Source: Clostridia bacterium
Lineage (GTDB): Bacteria > Bacillota > Clostridia > Oscillospirales > CAG-272
DNA length: 35,338 nucleotides
Assembly (NCBI GenBank): GCA_017456625.1
Contig: JAFTJB010000033.1
Coordinates: 1-35,338, forward strand
Direction: 5' to 3'
Positions 23,349-31,686 of this stretch are shown here, in pieces. Numbering within the stretch: position 1 is the stretch's first letter; the number at the start of each line of letters is the position of its first letter. The translations under genes and the position numbers were made by a program. Under the pieces are notes generated by a model that was given only the letters and a program-made list of their open reading frames with translations, made no database searches and was not told the origin of the DNA.

Positions 23349-24442
23349 AATACAACGATATCAGAAGAAAAAGCAGGGAAGTAAAAATTGGTAATTTGGC
23401 GATTGGCGGCAATCATCCCATCGCCATCCAATCCATGACCAATACCGATACGCTGGATGCGGCGGCGACCGTCGCGCAGGTGAGAGCCTTGCAGAACGCG
23501 GGCTGTGACATCGTGCGTATCTCGGTTCCAACCATGAAGGCGGCGGATACCGTCGTGGCGATCAAGGAGGCGGGCTTGACCGTGCCGATCGTCGCGGACA
23601 TTCATTTTGACTATAAGATCGCGCTGCGATGCGCGGAATTGGGCTTTGATAAGATCCGTATCAACCCCGGTAACATCGGAGAGGACGACCGTGTGCGCGC
23701 GGTCTGCGAGGCATGCAAAAGCCGTGGAATTCCGATCCGCATCGGTGTCAACAGCGGATCCCTCGAAAAGCATATCCTTGCCAAGCACGGTGCGCCCAAT
23801 GCGGCGGCGCTTTGTGAAAGCGCGCTCTATCACGCATCCTTGCTTGAGAAATTTGATTTTGAGGATACCGTCATCTCCATCAAGGCATCTACCGTGGCGG
23901 AGATGATCGCCGCAAACCGTATGCTGGCTGAGGCGTGCCCATACCCGCTGCATCTTGGCGTGACCGAGGCGGGGAGAGGCGAGAGCGGCATGATCAAGAG
24001 CGCGGTCGGCATCGGCTCGCTCTTGTGTGACGGCATCGGGGATACCCTGCGCGTGTCGCTGACCGATGATCCCGTAGAGGAGGTCGGTGCGGCAAAGCAG
24101 ATCCTTCGCGCGCTTGGCGTGGAGGGGCAGTGCGGCATGGATATCGTCAGCTGTCCCACCTGCTCGCGCACCAAGATCGACCTCATTTCGCGTGTTAAGC
24201 GCTTTGAGGCGGCGGTCAAGGAGGCGGGGCTGGAGGACGTTCCCGTCAAGGTCGCACTGATGGGATGCATCGTCAACGGCCCCGGCGAGGCGCGTGAGGC
24301 GGATATCGGCATTGCGGGCGAGGTCGGCAGGGCGGTTCTCATCCGTCACGGAGAGATCGTTGAGAAGATCCCCGAGGATGCCATTATTGACAGACTTTTG
24401 CAGGAAATTCGTATTTTGAAAGAACGGATCGAACATGAGTAA
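23345..24442 (+). CDS. ispG: 4-hydroxy-3-methylbut-2-enyl diphosphate synthase
   Basis: A 365-residue iron-sulfur enzyme of the MEP pathway that reductively opens methylerythritol cyclodiphosphate to HMBPP. The N-terminal TIM barrel begins VKIGNLAIGGNHPIAIQSMTNTDT. The [4Fe-4S] ligands are C270, C273 (SCPTCSRTKIDL) and C308 (GCIVNGPGEA), with the following glutamate completing the cluster set. Length is normal for the short bacterial form. The ATG overlaps the rseP stop (ATGA), and the end overlaps the polC start by eight bases, so the three genes are likely translated in sequence from one message. Oxygen sensitivity of the cluster fits an anaerobe. Confidence 0.96.
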   Translation: MKYNDIRRKSREVKIGNLAIGGNHPIAIQSMTNTDTLDAAATVAQVRALQNAGCDIVRISVPTMKAADTVVAIKEAGLTVPIVADIHFDYKIALRCAELGFDKIRINPGNIGEDDRVRAVCEACKSRGIPIRIGVNSGSLEKHILAKHGAPNAAALCESALYHASLLEKFDFEDTVISIKASTVAEMIAANRMLAEACPYPLHLGVTEAGRGESGMIKSAVGIGSLLCDGIGDTLRVSLTDDPVEEVGAAKQILRALGVEGQCGMDIVSCPTCSRTKIDLISRVKRFEAAVKEAGLEDVPVKVALMGCIVNGPGEAREADIGIAGEVGRAVLIRHGEIVEKIPEDAIIDRLLQEIRILKERIEHE

Positions 24443-27400
24443 AAGCTTATTGGAAATCTTAAACCGATATACACCGAGCACGGAGGCGGAGGAGATTTTG
24501 CGGACGGCGGATCCCCAAAGCATCTCGATGCGCGCGGACAAGCAACAGAGAGCCCTTGAGGTCTCTGTTGCTTTTCCGCACGTCATTCCAAAGCTGACGC
24601 TGTACGCGATCGAGGAGGAGATCCGACAGGCGTATGAGCTCAATGTCATGCGCTTCCGTCCGCGCTATCCAAACGCGCACTTTGACCGAGCGCAGATCCC
24701 CGATCTCCTTCGTGAGACCAACCGCCGCGGAATCGTAGCGAACGGCTTTTTTACGCGATGCGATTACAGACTTTCAAACGACGTGCTTGAGATCTCCATT
24801 CCCGTAGCCGAGGGCGGTGTCGGGCTGATGTACAGAGCCGAGACCCCAAAGCTCATGGAGGAGATCATACTTGAGGAGTTCGGTGACCGCATCCGTGTCA
24901 AGATCGACAGCATGGATGAGCAGGCGATCGCGGAATACAATGAGGCTGCAAGACAGCGCCAGCTGGAATTGGAAAAGCAGGCTGCAAAGGCAGAGGCGGA
25001 GTATATCCGCATGCAGCACGCGCAGGAGAGCCGAGAGCTCGGAGGTCCCGTCGAGGAGGAAAAGGAGGCTTTACCGCGTGCGGCAACCATCTATTCCGAG
25101 GTCGCAATTCCCGTCATTGAGAACGGTACCTGCCGCATCGGTCACAATCTTTACGATATTTCCGCCCCCGAATACATATATGGCGAGCCCTTTGAGATCA
25201 CCCCCACCGCAATCGCCTCCATCGATAAGCCGCAGAGAAATATCGTCCTTTGCGGTGAGGTTTTCGGCTTTACCATGGAGGAGGGAAGAGGCGGCGACAA
25301 ATTTGACGTGACCTTTGATCTCTACGACGGGAACGCATCCATCGAGCACCGCACCTTCGGTATGGAGACCGAGGCGGCAAAGGAATTGGAGGGCATGATC
25401 GGCAAGGGTGCGGTCGTTGCCATGCGCGGATACGTCAAAAAGGTCACCCGAAAGGGCAAGACAGACCTGGACTATACTTTCTACTATACCGATATTGCCA
25501 AGATCTCGCTTTCCAAGCGAAAGGATAAGGCAGAGAAAAAGCGCGTGGAGCTGCATCTGCACACCACCATGTCCGCAATGGATGCGCTGATCGCGCCCGA
25601 CGTGGCGGTCAAAACTGCCCTCAAGTGGGGCATGCCCGCCGTTGCCATCACCGACCACGGAAACGTGCAGGCGTATCCCGAGGCGATGATCGCTTACGAG
25701 AAGGTGGCAAAGGACAGCGATTTTAAGGTCATTTACGGCATTGAGAGCTATTTTGTAAACGATACCGCGAGTGCCGTGACGGGAGACTTTGATCCCTCCT
25801 TTGCGGCAGATTGCGTGGTGTTTGATATCGAGACCACGGGCTTGTCCGTGCGAAATTGTATGATCACCGAGATCGGCGCGGTCAAGATCCAAAACGGCAA
25901 GGTGACTGAGCGCTTCAATACCTTTGTTGATCCCGAGTGTCCGATTCCCGAGAACATCGTGGAATTGACGGGCATCACCGACGAGATGGTACAGGGCGCG
26001 CCCAAATATCCCGAGGCATTGCGCGATTTCTTCGCGTTTATCGGAACCGAGCCGAACGAAAACGGAAAGCTGCCGCTTCTCATTGCGCATAACGCAAACT
26101 TCGATATCGGCTTCATCCGTCATTTCGCAACGCTTGCGGAGCTGCCGTTCGCGTATCCTTATCTCGACACGTTGGCACTCTCCAAGCACATCAATCCCGA
26201 GCTCAAAAAGCATACGCTCGATGCCATCGGCAAGGCGTATGACCTGGGCGACTTCAACCACCACCGTGCGTGTGACGATGCCGAAATGCTTGCCATGATC
26301 TATTTACGGATGCAGGAGATCATGCACAAGATGGAGATCGAGAGCTTTACGGATCTGCAAAAGGATATGACCGAAAAGGCAGATCCCTTAAAGCTCAAGC
26401 CCTATCATCAGATCCTGCTCGTCAAGAACGCGGTAGGACTGAAAAATCTGTATAAGCTGATCTCGTACAGCTATCTTAACTACTTCAAGCGCGTTCCGCG
26501 TATTCCCAAAACGGTTCTGGAAAGGCACCGCGAGGGCTTGATCGTCGGAGCGGCGTGTGAGGCAGGCGAGCTCTTCCGCGCGATCCTTGAGAACCGCCCC
26601 GAGAGTGAGATCGAGGAGATCGTCAATTTCTACGATTATCTTGAGATTCAGCCCATTTGCAACAACCGCTTCCTCATTGCCGAGGGCTCGGTTGCGGATG
26701 ACGAGGGCTTGCGGGAACTCAACCGACGCATCGTTGCGTTGGGTGAAAAATACAACAAGCCCGTTTGCGCCACCTGCGACGCGCACTTTCTCAACAAGGA
26801 GGATGAGCTTTACCGTAAGATCCTTCTCGCAGGACAGAAATTCAAGGATTTCGACCGTGATATCGGTATTTATTTCCGTACCACGGACGAGATGCTGGAG
26901 GAATTTGCGTATCTCGGAGAGGAAAAGGCTTACGAGGTCGTTGTCACCAATACCAATCTGATCGCGGATCAGATCGAAAAGATCCGTCCCATTCCGCCCG
27001 GCTCCTTTACCCCTGAGATGGAGGGGGCGGAGCAGGAATTGCAGGATATGTGCTGGGCGAGAGCCAAATCCATGTACGGTGATCCGCTTCCCGAGCTTGT
27101 TTCAGCGAGACTTGCGAGAGAATTGGATTCCATTGTCAAGAACGGATTTTCGGTGCTCTATCTGATCGCACAGAGACTTGTGCATTACAGCGAGGAGCAG
27201 GGCTACCTCGTCGGCTCACGCGGCTCGGTCGGCTCGTCTTTCGCGGCGACCATGGCGGGTATCTCGGAGGTCAATCCACTGCCGCCGCACTACTACTGTC
27301 CCAATCCCGACTGTAAGCACAACGAGTTCTTTACCGACGGCTCTGTCGGCTCGGGCTTTGATCTGCCCGATAAAATGTGTCCCAAGTGTGGCACCAAATA

Positions 27401-28889
27401 CAAGGCGGACGGACACGATATCATGTTCGAGACCTTCCTCGGCTTCTACGGCGATAAATCTCCCGATATCGACCTGAACTTCTCGGGCGACGTACAGGGA
27501 AGAGTCCACAAATATACCGAGGAGCTCTTCGGTGAGGGACACGTGTTCCGCGCGGGAACGCTCGGTACGCTTGCCGATAAGACCGCGTACGGTTACGTCG
27601 CGAAATTCGTCGAGCAAAAGGGGATCAGCCTGCCGCGTGCCGAGATGAACCGTCTCGTCATGAACTGTGTGGGTGTCAAAAAGACCACGGGTCAGCATCC
27701 GGGTGGAATTATTGTCGTTCCGCAGAACAAGGACGTTTACGATTTTACCCCCGTTCAGCATCCCGCAGACGACCCCAACTCGGATATCATCACCACGCAC
27801 TTCGCGTTCTCGTATCTTCACGATACCATCCTCAAGCTCGACGAGCTCGGACACGATATGCCGACCAAGTACAAGTGGCTTGAGATCTTTACCAATACCT
27901 CGGTGCTCGACGTGGCAATGAACGACCGCTCGGTCTACGAGCTCTTCGAGTCCACCGCGCCGCTCGGTATCAAGCCCGAGGATATCGAGGGATGTACCAT
28001 CGGTACCTACGGACTTCCCGAGCTGGGAACACCCTTCATTCAGCAGGTTTTGCTTGACGCGAAGCCGAGAAACTTTGCCGACCTGCTTCAGATTTCGGGT
28101 TTGACCCATGGAACCAACGTGTGGCTCGGCAACGCGCAGGATCTGATCAAGGAGGGAATTTGTGATATTTCCCGCGTCATCGGTACCCGTGACGGTATCA
28201 TGCTCGATATGATCCGCTACGGACTTGAAAACGCGACCTCCTTCAAGATCATGGAGGCGGTGCGAAAGGGAAAGGGACTCACGCCCGAATGGGAGGCGGA
28301 TATGCGCGCGCACGGAGTTCCCGAGTGGTATATCCTTTCGTGTAAGAAGATCAAATACCTCTTCCCGAAGGCGCACGCGGCAGCATACGTCATGTCCGCG
28401 ATCCGTCTGGCGTGGTATAAGGTCCACAAGCCCGTTGAGTTCTACTGCACCATGTTTACCGTCGCGCCAAACGGTTTCGATGCGACCATCGTCATGGGAG
28501 GAAAAGCCAACGTCGTGGCGGTCATGCGTGACATTCAGAGGCGAGGCAAGGAGGCATCCCCCAAGGAGCAAGCGAGCGTGACCGTTCTGCAGCTCATCAA
28601 CGAGGCAATGGCGCGTAAGGTTCGTTTCCTGCCCATCGATCTGGAAAAGTCACATTCCTATGTGTTTTTGCCCGAGGACGGCGCCATTCGTATGCCGTTT
28701 TCGTCCTTGCCCGGACTTGGAGAAAACGCCGCGCAGAATATCATCAAAGCGAGAGACGAGGAGTCCTTCTTCTCGGTCGAGGATCTTCAGATCCGTGCCA
28801 AGCTCAGTAAGTCCGTCATCGATATGCTCCGTGCCAACGGCGTGCTCGATAACATCAGCGAGACCGACCAGCTGACCATGAAATTCTGA
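24435..28889 (+). CDS. polC: DNA polymerase III subunit alpha, PolC type
   Basis: A 1484-residue replicative polymerase with proofreading, the leading-strand enzyme of Firmicutes. In order: an N-terminal domain (1-270), an OB-fold (about 275-360), the first part of the PHP domain (VELHLHTTMSAMDAL, about 370), an inserted DEDD exonuclease (about 458-630; VVFDIETTGL, HNANFDIGFI, HRACDDAEML), the rest of PHP, a structural zinc module (two CxxxxC/CxxC groups, about 952-988), and the polymerase domain with the acidic catalytic DIDLNFSGD (about 1011). GQHPGGIIVVP and LFPKAHAAAYVMSAIRLAWYK follow. Length fits PolC (B. subtilis about 1437). It overlaps ispG by eight bases. All key residues I can identify are present. 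Confidence 0.97.
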   Translation: MSKSLLEILNRYTPSTEAEEILRTADPQSISMRADKQQRALEVSVAFPHVIPKLTLYAIEEEIRQAYELNVMRFRPRYPNAHFDRAQIPDLLRETNRRGIVANGFFTRCDYRLSNDVLEISIPVAEGGVGLMYRAETPKLMEEIILEEFGDRIRVKIDSMDEQAIAEYNEAARQRQLELEKQAAKAEAEYIRMQHAQESRELGGPVEEEKEALPRAATIYSEVAIPVIENGTCRIGHNLYDISAPEYIYGEPFEITPTAIASIDKPQRNIVLCGEVFGFTMEEGRGGDKFDVTFDLYDGNASIEHRTFGMETEAAKELEGMIGKGAVVAMRGYVKKVTRKGKTDLDYTFYYTDIAKISLSKRKDKAEKKRVELHLHTTMSAMDALIAPDVAVKTALKWGMPAVAITDHGNVQAYPEAMIAYEKVAKDSDFKVIYGIESYFVNDTASAVTGDFDPSFAADCVVFDIETTGLSVRNCMITEIGAVKIQNGKVTERFNTFVDPECPIPENIVELTGITDEMVQGAPKYPEALRDFFAFIGTEPNENGKLPLLIAHNANFDIGFIRHFATLAELPFAYPYLDTLALSKHINPELKKHTLDAIGKAYDLGDFNHHRACDDAEMLAMIYLRMQEIMHKMEIESFTDLQKDMTEKADPLKLKPYHQILLVKNAVGLKNLYKLISYSYLNYFKRVPRIPKTVLERHREGLIVGAACEAGELFRAILENRPESEIEEIVNFYDYLEIQPICNNRFLIAEGSVADDEGLRELNRRIVALGEKYNKPVCATCDAHFLNKEDELYRKILLAGQKFKDFDRDIGIYFRTTDEMLEEFAYLGEEKAYEVVVTNTNLIADQIEKIRPIPPGSFTPEMEGAEQELQDMCWARAKSMYGDPLPELVSARLARELDSIVKNGFSVLYLIAQRLVHYSEEQGYLVGSRGSVGSSFAATMAGISEVNPLPPHYYCPNPDCKHNEFFTDGSVGSGFDLPDKMCPKCGTKYKADGHDIMFETFLGFYGDKSPDIDLNFSGDVQGRVHKYTEELFGEGHVFRAGTLGTLADKTAYGYVAKFVEQKGISLPRAEMNRLVMNCVGVKKTTGQHPGGIIVVPQNKDVYDFTPVQHPADDPNSDIITTHFAFSYLHDTILKLDELGHDMPTKYKWLEIFTNTSVLDVAMNDRSVYELFESTAPLGIKPEDIEGCTIGTYGLPELGTPFIQQVLLDAKPRNFADLLQISGLTHGTNVWLGNAQDLIKEGICDISRVIGTRDGIMLDMIRYGLENATSFKIMEAVRKGKGLTPEWEADMRAHGVPEWYILSCKKIKYLFPKAHAAAYVMSAIRLAWYKVHKPVEFYCTMFTVAPNGFDATIVMGGKANVVAVMRDIQRRGKEASPKEQASVTVLQLINEAMARKVRFLPIDLEKSHSYVFLPEDGAIRMPFSSLPGLGENAAQNIIKARDEESFFSVEDLQIRAKLSKSVIDMLRANGVLDNISETDQLTMKF

Positions 28890-28906
28890 TCGGAAAAGCA
28901 CTTTTT

Positions 28907-28935
28907 CAGATGTAAAATTGTACATTTGGCTTTTT
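28907..28935 (+). terminator. Probable weak terminator after polC
   Basis: CAGATGTA (28907-28914) can pair with TACATTTG (28921-28928) with one G-T pair, followed by GC and TTTTT (28931-28935). The stem is AT-rich, so termination would be partial; an outer AAAAGC/GCTTTT pairing could strengthen it. It is 18 bases after the polC stop. Confidence 0.45.
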
Positions 28936-28997
28936 GAATAAAAAGAGCGGTTGCAATTGTGCAAGATGACGAAAATAAGAAAAAAACAAAAAAAACA

Positions 28998-29026
28998 TTG
29001 CTTTTATGAGCAAAATGTGGTATCAT
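28998..29026 (+). promoter_or_regulatory. Promoter of the DivIVA-domain gene
   Basis: TTGCTT (28998-29003) and TATCAT (29021-29026) are 17 bases apart in an AT-rich gap of 215 bases. The transcript would begin about 70 bases before the ATG at 29105. Confidence 0.65.
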
Positions 29027-29104
29027 TTATATGTGTAATAAGATTTGATGGGAACATATATCCTTTCAGTCAATTTATCAGTAAAAAATTGGAGGAATTG
29101 AATC

Positions 29105-29755
29105 ATGGCAGAGATTTCCGTGCAATTCAAGAACAAATTTAACGGCTACGATAAGGCTCAGGTTGAGGAATACATCAGAGTTACCGAGAGCAAGCTTCAG
29201 GAGACTTCCACCGCATTGGCACAGTCTCAGGAGCAGATCGCGGAGCTCGAGGCTCGTCTGACCAACCTCACCAACGGCGAGGTTGCAGTTGAGGAGAAGG
29301 TTGAGCTGTACGATAAGCTGATGAAGAAGATGGACGGCGACTATGCAAACCTGCTCGCTCCCGCAATTGCAAAGGCAAAGGCGATCGAGGATAAGGCAGA
29401 CGCAGAGTACGCAATCCGTATGGACCAGGCTCGCTACGCAGCAGAGGGCATCTACACCGAGACCGCTGACCGCATTGTTGGCGTTGTTGACGGCGCAGTA
29501 AACGCAAAGATGGATGATCTGTACAACCTCATCGACGAGTTCCTGTACCGCAAGACTCTCGCAGGTCGCGTAAAGACCTTCGTAGAGGGCTGCAGAGTCT
29601 TCTCCGCAAAGGTTGTTGTTGCTGCAAACGAGGCAAAGAAGCTTCCCGGTAAGGCAGCAAACAAGGTTAAGGCTACCTACGCAGACGCTAAGGTAAAGGT
29701 TCAGAAGAAGCTCGGTACATACAAGGACGAGGCTGTCGAGGCTGACGCTGAGTAA
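29105..29755 (+). CDS. DivIVA-domain protein
   Basis: A 216-residue cytoplasmic protein. The N-terminus FKNKFNGYDKAQVEEYI (8-24) matches the DivIVA domain, which binds curved or negatively curved membrane at poles and septa. A coiled coil follows (about 25-57 and again 85-110). Residues about 140-216 are rich in Ala, Lys and Val, with a basic stretch before an acidic end. Classical DivIVA has the same N-terminus but a different C-terminus, so the exact partner is unknown. GGAGGA before the ATG is strong, and the gene has its own promoter. Its alanine codons are mostly GCA and GCT, unlike most neighbours with GCG, which suggests high expression. The regulator at 29780 follows without a terminator. 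Confidence 0.75.
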   Translation: MAEISVQFKNKFNGYDKAQVEEYIRVTESKLQETSTALAQSQEQIAELEARLTNLTNGEVAVEEKVELYDKLMKKMDGDYANLLAPAIAKAKAIEDKADAEYAIRMDQARYAAEGIYTETADRIVGVVDGAVNAKMDDLYNLIDEFLYRKTLAGRVKTFVEGCRVFSAKVVVAANEAKKLPGKAANKVKATYADAKVKVQKKLGTYKDEAVEADAE

Positions 29756-29779
29756 TTCCGAAAAAGGTAAGCTCCGTTC

Positions 29780-30667
29780 ATGAATATAGGTGAAAAGATC
29801 CGAGATCTTCGTGTTGCAAAGCTGATGACGCAGTCAGAGCTTGCGGGCGATCATATTACTCGGAATATGTTGAGCTGTATTGAGAACGGTGCTGCGCAAC
29901 CGTCCTTGTCCACGGTCTGCTACATTGCGGGGCGTTTGAATGTTCCCGTTGGCTTTCTGTTGGCGGAGGAGGGGGATGAGATTGTTTATCGAAAGATGAA
30001 TAGTCTCTCCAATATCAAAAGAGCATATTCAGCCGGAGATTGGTGGGGGTGTCGAAGCCTCTGCCTTTCCGGCTGTCCGGAACCGGATGATGAGATCAGC
30101 CTGTTGCTTGCCGATTGCGACGTTGGAATTGCGATGTCGGAATTTTGGCATGGCAGGTTGCGTTCGTCATGCCGTTTTTTTGACGAGGCACTGTCTTACG
30201 CTGAAAAAACTCTGTACCAAACAGGGCATATCAAGGCGCAAGCACGTGTTTTTTTTCATTATATGGAGCGCATTTCGTCAACGCTGTATTCGGATATGCT
30301 CGATGATGTGTCAGCAGAGCCGTTTTTTGCATGGAATCATCCTTTTTCCTCTTACGTTGAGGCGCTTGATGCATTGGCGCTGGAGGATATCAAAAGGGTG
30401 AACGATTATCTCGCGACTGCCGAGGAGACAAGCTTTTTTGCAAAGCATATCCGTATAGCGCTATTGATGCACGATGCACGCTACGACCGCGCAAAGGAGC
30501 AGCTGCTCTATCTTTTGAATAACGAGACGCCTCTCAACGAGGTGGAGCTCTATACCGTCCTCTCCGAGCTTGAGATCTGTTCAAAGGAGACAGAGGACTA
30601 CAAAAACGCATACCACTTTGCAAACGAACGCGTCGCCCTTCTTGAGTCCTTGCTCAAGGAGGTGTAA
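29780..30667 (+). CDS. XRE-family transcriptional regulator with helical C-terminal domain
   Basis: A 295-residue protein. Residues about 3-62 form a Cro/C1-type helix-turn-helix (IGEKIRDLRVAKLMTQSELAG...MLSCIENGAAQPSLSTVCYIAGRLNVPVGFLL). Residues about 75-295 are all-helical with TPR-like repeats (for example AYSAGDWWGCRSL, ALSYAEKTLYQTGHIKAQ, DYKNAYHFANERVALLE), a layout seen in peptide-responsive and other TPR regulators. The ligand and target are unknown. It begins 24 bases after the DivIVA-domain gene, with AAAAAGG upstream, and probably shares that transcript; a link to polar or septal function is only an inference. The gene is richer in T and A than the genes before it. The terminator is at the end of the repeat region. 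Confidence 0.8.
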   Translation: MNIGEKIRDLRVAKLMTQSELAGDHITRNMLSCIENGAAQPSLSTVCYIAGRLNVPVGFLLAEEGDEIVYRKMNSLSNIKRAYSAGDWWGCRSLCLSGCPEPDDEISLLLADCDVGIAMSEFWHGRLRSSCRFFDEALSYAEKTLYQTGHIKAQARVFFHYMERISSTLYSDMLDDVSAEPFFAWNHPFSSYVEALDALALEDIKRVNDYLATAEETSFFAKHIRIALLMHDARYDRAKEQLLYLLNNETPLNEVELYTVLSELEICSKETEDYKNAYHFANERVALLESLLKEV

Positions 30668-30673
30668 AAAAGA

Positions 30674-30955
30674 GGAAGCTTCCTATGGGAAGCTTCCAGC
30701 TTGCTGACAAAGGTGTTAGCACTGTCATAATGACGAAAAGTTTTGGTCAAGCTTTTTCAAAAGCTTGCGAGGTGGAGGGCGCGTAGCCCTCCTCGCGCTC
30801 CGCAGAGCGCGAAATATTTTTTCGGCGTTTCTTTTTGCAAGCTTTTTCTTTGCGCCTTTGGCTTCAAAGAAAAAGCGACTAAGGCTTTTGTTCATCGTTA
30901 CAAATGGTATGCCTTTCGTCTACACTCTTAAGGAAGCTTCCCGTGGGAAGCTTCC
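30674..30955. repeat. Two copies of a palindrome bracketing a hairpin-rich element
   Basis: GGAAGCTTCC occurs four times: as a pair at 30674-30683 and 30688-30697, and as a second pair at 30932-30941 and 30946-30955. The space between (about 30740-30890) holds four hairpins in a row: CAAGCTTTT/AAAAGCTTG (30748-30767), GGAGGGC/GCCCTCC (30774-30792), CGCGCTC/GAGCGCG (30794-30811), and a CTTTTTCTTTG/CAAAGAAAAAG pair (about 30842-30875). No convincing gene is present in 30668-30967. The inner part looks like a dispersed repeat of a kind I associate with clostridial genomes; whether the outer palindromes are a split terminator is unresolved. Confidence 0.7.
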
Positions 30956-30960
30956 TTTTT
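30930..30960 (+). terminator. Terminator between convergent genes
   Basis: AAGGAAGCTTCCC (30930-30942) pairs perfectly with GGGAAGCTTCCTT (30945-30957) around two bases, followed by T residues on the + strand. It can end transcription from the XRE gene. Read from the minus strand the stem is equally strong but followed by only TTAAGAG, so it may also help end the phosphodiesterase message, which stops at 30968. Confidence 0.8.
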
Positions 30961-30967
30961 GCGTATA

Positions 30968-31510
30968 TTAAACGGTCTCCTTGCGGTAGATCTCTCCGTC
31001 GGTCGTTTTCCATGTCAGGGTGTGATCTTCGAGGATCATGTAGCTGTGTGGAGAATTTTCTTTAGGAATAGAAAGGGAACCGGGATTGACGTAGAGATAG
31101 CCCTCGTAGCGGTTGAAGGCGGGGACGTGCGTGTGTCCGCAAAGCAGGAGCGAGCCTTCTGCGAGAGGAGGCGGATTTTGTTCTCCGTGCAGATGTCCAT
31201 GTGTGGCAAAAATATCGATCCCGTTGACCGAAAGAAATGCATAATCTGCCATGACGGGAAACTTCAATACCATTTGATCTACCTCCGCCTCACAGTTCCC
31301 TCGTACGCAAAGAAGGTTTTGCGCGAGGGGGTTGAGCATATCGATCACCGCCTTGGGCGCATAGTCGACAGGCAGGTCGTTGCGCGGTCCGTGGTAGAGT
31401 AAATCACCCAAAAGCAGGAGCTTATCCGGAGATTCTGCGCGGTAAGCTTCGACTAACTTCTTGCAATAATAGGCAGATCCGTGCAGATCCGATGCAATCA
31501 TGAGTTTCAT
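30968..31510 (-). CDS. YfcE-like metallophosphoesterase
   Basis: A 180-residue calcineurin-like phosphodiesterase, the only clear minus-strand gene. Metal-binding motifs are SDLHG (D8, H10), LLLGDLLYHGP, RGNCEAEVD, FATHGHLHGE and LCGHTHVPA, all in the usual order for the YfcE/MJ0936 family of small phosphoesterases. The family acts on artificial phosphodiesters, and the natural substrate is uncertain. Length is normal. The ATG (31510-31508) is preceded on its strand by GGAAAGG about ten bases away, and a perfect consensus promoter stands about 40 bases upstream. It is divergent from the Re-citrate-synthase operon and converges with the XRE gene. Confidence 0.9.
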   Translation of the reverse strand: MKLMIASDLHGSAYYCKKLVEAYRAESPDKLLLLGDLLYHGPRNDLPVDYAPKAVIDMLNPLAQNLLCVRGNCEAEVDQMVLKFPVMADYAFLSVNGIDIFATHGHLHGEQNPPPLAEGSLLLCGHTHVPAFNRYEGYLYVNPGSLSIPKENSPHSYMILEDHTLTWKTTDGEIYRKETV

Positions 31511-31551
31511 TTGTGAAATTCCTTTCCAAAGAGGCTTTTTTCTCTACCTTT

Positions 31552-31580
31552 ATTATATATGCAGAACGGCGCCGTGTCAA
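31552..31580 (-). promoter_or_regulatory. Consensus promoter of the phosphodiesterase gene
   Basis: On the minus strand TTGACA (31580-31575) and TATAAT (31557-31552) are separated by exactly 17 bases. Both hexamers match the sigma-A consensus fully. The spacer contains the palindrome CGGCGCCG. Confidence 0.9.
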
Positions 31581-31623
31581 GGAAAATATTTCATTGTACA
31601 CTGCCTTTTTTTGCGTTTTGGTA

Positions 31624-31652
31624 TTGACAAATACAACGAAATACTGTATAAT
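31624..31652 (+). promoter_or_regulatory. Consensus promoter of the Re-citrate-synthase operon
   Basis: TTGACA (31624-31629) and TATAAT (31647-31652) are separated by exactly 17 bases, with full consensus matches. The -10 box lies inside a palindrome that may be an operator. The AGGAGGG ribosome binding site (31671-31677) is about 20 bases downstream. Confidence 0.9.
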
Positions 31653-31661
31653 TGTATACAG
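31644..31661 (+). promoter_or_regulatory. Palindromic operator candidate over the -10 box
   Basis: CTGTATA (31644-31650) is mirrored exactly by TATACAG (31655-31661), with ATTG between. It covers the -10 box and probable start site, so a bound protein would block the promoter. The right part, TTGTATACAG, resembles operators of GntR regulators of the FadR type, and a GntR/FCD gene is in this operon. A related ATTGTACAC is at 31593-31601. Confidence 0.5.
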
Positions 31662-31686
31662 AAACACAAAAGGAGGGTAAATAGAT

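Noticed and set aside
27291..27420. Zinc module in PolC as an unusual insertion like that of the PBP
   Set aside because: A cysteine-rich structural zinc module at this place is a normal feature of PolC polymerases.
30743..30971. Two small overlapping open frames (62 and 68 codons) in the repeat region
   Set aside because: They translate the hairpin repeats, lack ribosome binding sites and resemble no protein.
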